The notes under the pieces: generated by a model
What the model was told of the DNA's origin: nothing
The model's input: only the letters and a program-made list of their open reading frames with translations
The model's database searches: none
Source: HXMU1420-2 sp034670145
GTDB taxonomy: Bacteria; Pseudomonadota; Alphaproteobacteria; Rhodobacterales; Rhodobacteraceae
DNA length: 64,000 nucleotides
Direction: 5' to 3'
Assembly (NCBI GenBank): GCA_034670145.1
Contig: JAXMOA010000008.1
Location: 184,613-248,612, forward strand
In this document: piece by piece, positions 61,290 through 64,000 of the stretch
Layout: each line of letters starts with the position of its first letter
Numbering within the stretch: the stretch's first letter is position 1
Translations under genes and position numbers: made by a program

Positions 61290-61575
61290 CATTGCCCACG
61301 GCAGAACCGGGGACAAGGGCGACACCTCCAACATCTCTGTCATCGCCTATGACCGCCGCGATTGGGATCAGCTGGTGCAGAAGGTGACCGTTGAAAGCGT
61401 GGCCGCACATTTCGGCCCGGCCTTTTGCGGGGAAATCACCCGCTATCTGCTGCCACAGCTGGGCGCGATGAACTTTGTCCTGCGCGGGGCGCTGACCGGG
61501 GGCGTCACCCGCTCTCTTGCCTTGGATGCCCATGGCAAATGCCTGGCCTCCGTGCTGCTTGAGATGGAGATCTGA
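61276..61575 (+). CDS. AtuA C-terminal-like domain protein (stand-alone)
   Basis: A 99-residue protein that matches the AtuA-like ferredoxin-fold C-terminal domain: MRLHDIAHGRTGDKGDTSNISVIAY, then VAAHFGPAFCGEITRYLLPQLGAMNFVLRGALTGGVTRSLALDAHGKCLASVLLEMEI. The HGRTGDKGD motif is the family signature. The start overlaps the AtuA gene by 14 nt in another frame, so the two are translationally linked and most likely act as one enzyme split in two. Confidence 0.9.
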   Translation: MRLHDIAHGRTGDKGDTSNISVIAYDRRDWDQLVQKVTVESVAAHFGPAFCGEITRYLLPQLGAMNFVLRGALTGGVTRSLALDAHGKCLASVLLEMEI

Positions 61576-61661
61576 CGCAGCGGGCCAGGCTCACCTGACG
61601 GGTTTCAATGGGGCAGGGGGCCTTGCACCCCGGGGGGCGCGTTTCCCGGGCATACCAGGGG

Positions 61662-62669
61662 TCACTTCGCCAATCGTTGCAGACAGACCCGGTTTTCATC
61701 CAGTCGCAGATCATAGGCCTCGAAAGAGGCAGGAATTTCCACTTCGGTGCAGAGTTCAAATTCCGTCGCAGACACGCGCCGATAGGTGATATCGCTGGCA
61801 TAGCCGGTCAGCCGCGCGGGATTGCGCGCGCAGGTCATCGGGTCCAGCACCTCGGGCAGGTTCTCGCGGTCGATCTGGGAACAGGCGGCAACATCCCGCG
61901 CCAGACTGCGCATATCCGAAATGCGCCAGCGGTCGCGCTGCTCCATCTGGCCCCGGGCGGGTCCCCCCACCAGCCACAGGGTCAACCCCAGCGCAACAAT
62001 GGCCGCCCCCGTCAAAATCCAGGCCGCAGGCAAATGCGCAAAGCCAAAGGGCAGATCACGGTTCTCGCGGAAATAGGCCAGCACAATCAATGACATCAAA
62101 CCAACCGTTGCCGATTTGACAAGGAACCGCAGGGTGATCTGCCCGTCCAGCCAGCTGTAAATCAGATACAGCGCATCCCCCAACAGCGCCATCGCCGCAA
62201 ACAGCATCGCAATGGCCGACAGCCACCGGCGGATCGTTCCATGTTTGCGCGAGGCATCCGAGGCAACCGCCCGCCGGTCTCTGCGGTCCATTTCCCAGAA
62301 CACCGGCACAAAAACAATCAGCGCGGCCATCGACCAGCGCAGCCCGTCCAAAACCCACCGGCCGCGATGTTCATCCGGTTCCGGCATCCAATTGTCGATC
62401 TGGGCAAACAGCAGGACCAGCGTGTTTCCGGCAACCATTCCAAACACAACAAACAACAAACCGTAGAACAACGCATCCCGCGCCGAAGAAGAGCGGACAG
62501 GCCGCGGCACCGCATAGCCACCCGCGCTGACCATCCACCCAGAAAGCGCCGCCGTGATCTCGGCATCGGTCCAATCTGCGGATGACAGGCTCTGGCGCAC
62601 CTCTTCCTCGGACCGACCGGACTGCAAGGCGTCACGAACGTAACTGGAAAGCTCAGGAGGGATACGCAT
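61662..62669 (-). CDS. Membrane protein with DUF5671-type domain
   Basis: A 335-residue protein. A cytoplasmic N-terminal segment of about 60 residues (SSYVRDALQSGRSEEEVRQSLSSADWTDAEITAALSGW) looks like a small helical UBA-like unit, followed by DALFYGLLFVVFGMVAGNTLVLLF and the DUF5671 pattern around four to six membrane helices (residues 68-230), then a soluble C-terminal part with two cysteines (AACSQIDRENLPEV and FELCTEVEI). The ATG at 62669 is preceded on the minus strand by CTCCTGAG-type sequence with no strong site. Function unknown. It is convergent with the AtuA series. Confidence 0.78.
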   Translation of the reverse strand: MRIPPELSSYVRDALQSGRSEEEVRQSLSSADWTDAEITAALSGWMVSAGGYAVPRPVRSSSARDALFYGLLFVVFGMVAGNTLVLLFAQIDNWMPEPDEHRGRWVLDGLRWSMAALIVFVPVFWEMDRRDRRAVASDASRKHGTIRRWLSAIAMLFAAMALLGDALYLIYSWLDGQITLRFLVKSATVGLMSLIVLAYFRENRDLPFGFAHLPAAWILTGAAIVALGLTLWLVGGPARGQMEQRDRWRISDMRSLARDVAACSQIDRENLPEVLDPMTCARNPARLTGYASDITYRRVSATEFELCTEVEIPASFEAYDLRLDENRVCLQRLAK

Positions 62670-62833
62670 GGCGGGGCAGCCTTTCGTTGCAGCAATGCCT
62701 GTGGAACACATAAATACAGCAAAATTCAAAAGCGATCGACAGAAATCATCCGCACCCACAGCCCCCCCGCCGCCAGAGTTTGCCCGTCACAGCTCTGCCG
62801 CAGCCCCCGTTGGCGGCCGCTCACAGCCGGAGA

Positions 62834-63592
62834 TCAACCAAAGGCGCGGACGAAATAGACGACGGTAAGAACCAGTCCAAAGACAATCACGCCGGATCTA
62901 AGGTAGCGCGTATTCACGCGTTTGGCCAAACGACCACCTGCATACCCTCCGACAGTGCTGCCCAGCATCATGGCAATCGCCTGTGGCCATGCGATCAAAC
63001 CGCCAATCCCGAAAACCAGAATGCTCAAGATCGTAAAGCTTGTTGCCAGCAGGTTCTTGATGCTGTTGGCGATGTGAAAATTGGAAAACCCCATGAGTTG
63101 AGCAATCGCCAGCAGGATGAACCCAAGGCCCGCGCCGAAGTATCCGCCGTAAACCGACGACAGGAACAAACATGCGTAGACGGCCTTCTTTCCGTGGCTT
63201 TCGCCCAAGTTATTGAGCAACCAGGCCCGCAGCGCATCACCAAAGGCAAATAGACAGGTCGCCATCAGGATGAGAAACGGCAAAAGCACGACAAAGAAAT
63301 CTGGATCAGACACCAAAAGCAGGATCGACCCGATGAGTGCGCCAATCCCGGATACGACAAGCAGCGGGATCAGAGCCTTGCCCAGCCCGCGCAATTCATC
63401 CCGATAGGCCGGAAGCGCCGCAGCGTTTGACGGCAGCATGGCAAGGTAATTTGTGGCATTCGCTACGATCGGCGGCAGCCCGGCGGCCATAAGCGCGGGA
63501 AAGGTGAACAGTGTCGCGCCACCGGCAATGGCATTCCACACCCCACCAAAAAGACCAACGCCAAACAGTATGATGGCCTGTGTCAAATCCAT
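62834..63592 (-). CDS. TauE/SafE (TSUP) family permease
   Basis: A 252-residue membrane protein with seven or eight helices of the TSUP family, which export sulfite, sulfoacetate or other organosulfur or carboxylate compounds. Family landmarks are GVGLFGGVWNAIAGGATLFTFPALMAAGLPPIVANATNYLAML and the repeat-like YGGYFGAGLGFILLAIAQLMG with NSIKNLL. The ATG follows CTGGAGGTCAGACA, a good ribosome site. Substrate unknown. Confidence 0.92.
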   Translation of the reverse strand: MDLTQAIILFGVGLFGGVWNAIAGGATLFTFPALMAAGLPPIVANATNYLAMLPSNAAALPAYRDELRGLGKALIPLLVVSGIGALIGSILLLVSDPDFFVVLLPFLILMATCLFAFGDALRAWLLNNLGESHGKKAVYACLFLSSVYGGYFGAGLGFILLAIAQLMGFSNFHIANSIKNLLATSFTILSILVFGIGGLIAWPQAIAMMLGSTVGGYAGGRLAKRVNTRYLRSGVIVFGLVLTVVYFVRAFG

Positions 63593-63886
63593 TGTCTGAC
63601 CTCCAGATACTGGCCGAACCTATGGGGGCAATCGCCCAAGTTCAAACGCAAAAAGGCGATGGTCCGGACTTGCTCCCACAGCTCATTTGAAACCGCAAAC
63701 CGAGGATGCATTGCGCAGGCCTTCCCAATCCGTCAATCAACGGTGCATTGGCTCTTACAGCGCTTTCATCGACGCATTGATGTCTTGATTTGGGACTGCC
63801 GGGATCAGGACCATGATGCCGCCCTCTCTCAATATGCATCCTCTATCGGCGGATAGATTTCGATCACTACAGCCTAGGGTCAGGAT
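63593..63886. other. Gene-free region beside the IS end
   Basis: About 290 bp with no gene I can support. The right end, from about 63871 (CCTAGGGTCAGGATTCATAA), is probably the terminal inverted repeat of the insertion sequence whose transposase gene ends at 63887. Confidence 0.5.
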
Positions 63887-64000
63887 TCATAACCAGAACA
63901 TGACAACTGCTGCGAGGGCGCAGGCTGATAGGAAGACCTTGGGGCATCTGTCATAGCGGGTTGCAACGCGCCGCCAGTCCTTGAGGCGGGCAAAGCTGTT
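63871..64000 (-). mobile_element. 3' end of an IS5-type insertion sequence
   Basis: The transposase tail plus about 16 bp beyond its stop codon (CCTAGGGTCAGGATTC region), which likely includes one terminal inverted repeat. The exact end and target duplication cannot be set without the other end. Confidence 0.6.
63887..64000 (-). CDS. IS5-family transposase, C-terminal end only
   Basis: The minus strand reads NSFARLKDWRRVATRYDRC, then PKVFLSACALAAVVMFWL and a stop, an unbroken frame of 37 codons that runs off the right edge. The LKDWRRVATRYDRC segment is the usual C-terminal tail of IS5-group DDE transposases (the R-x-A-T-R-Y-D-R motif). The rest of the element lies outside the window, so it cannot be said if it is intact. 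Confidence 0.85.
   Translation of the reverse strand, partial: NSFARLKDWRRVATRYDRCPKVFLSACALAAVVMFWL

Overview
The window is a GC-rich chromosomal segment of an alphaproteobacterium, most likely a marine Rhodobacterales (Roseobacter-group) species. The evidence is the mix of markers: CtrA and SciP close together, a DUF1476 (F1-ATPase zeta-type) protein, an RNase E with a large acidic insert and Ala/Glu/Pro-rich tail, a split methionine synthase, a GTTC-N7-GTTC type LexA box, and the fabZ-lpxA-lpxI-lpxB order.

Layout. 1-6.2 kb: an O-antigen-type flippase (cut by the left edge), an SDR, and an acyl-CoA dehydrogenase / acyl-CoA ligase / MFS transporter set that looks catabolic. 6.2-16.5 kb: aminotransferase and metallo-hydrolase (divergent, 28 bp apart), bactofilin plus M23 peptidase (overlapping genes), a ferritin-like DUF455 protein, Bcp peroxiredoxin, a 1179-residue AsmA/DUF3971-type envelope protein, a lipoprotein and a SufE-type protein. 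16.5-20.4 kb: DUF1638 protein, corrinoid protein, PA0069-type radical SAM protein and homocysteine S-methyltransferase; two of these are parts of a split MetH. 20.5-26.2 kb: ATPase zeta-type protein, purC, purS, purQ, then a DctB/DctD-like two-component pair whose regulator lacks the sigma-54 contact loop. 26.3-35.9 kb: HAD phosphatase, a decayed EEP-family gene, rne, the fabZ/lpxA/lpxI/lpxB lipid A operon, a CadD-like permease and mnmA. 36-42.8 kb: sciP, a protein of unknown family, ctrA, ligA, recG. 42.8-46.8 kb: a LexA-box-preceded 40-residue membrane protein, cytochrome oxidase subunit I, a HIT protein, lipB, and tRNA-Leu(GAG).

47.2-54 kb is the most unusual part: a two-gene unit encoding a 2014-residue, mostly helical protein that ends in a zincin domain resembling the anthrax lethal factor catalytic motif, followed 11 bp later by a CpXC zinc-ribbon protein. 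The first ~100 residues of the giant protein align almost without gaps to the start of the 317-residue protein encoded 17 kb away next to sciP, which defines a shared N-terminal domain that I cannot assign to a known family. This pair of loci is my best candidate for an undescribed system.

54.2-61.6 kb: a MarR regulator divergent from an aldehyde dehydrogenase / DUF2306 membrane protein / acyl-CoA ligase / AtuA / AtuA-C-like series, with two tandem GTTGC-N4-GCAAC palindromes in the divergent promoter region. 61.6-64 kb: a DUF5671-type membrane protein, a TauE/SafE permease and the 3' end of an IS5-type transposase running off the right edge. All assignments come from reading the sequence; no database search was run.
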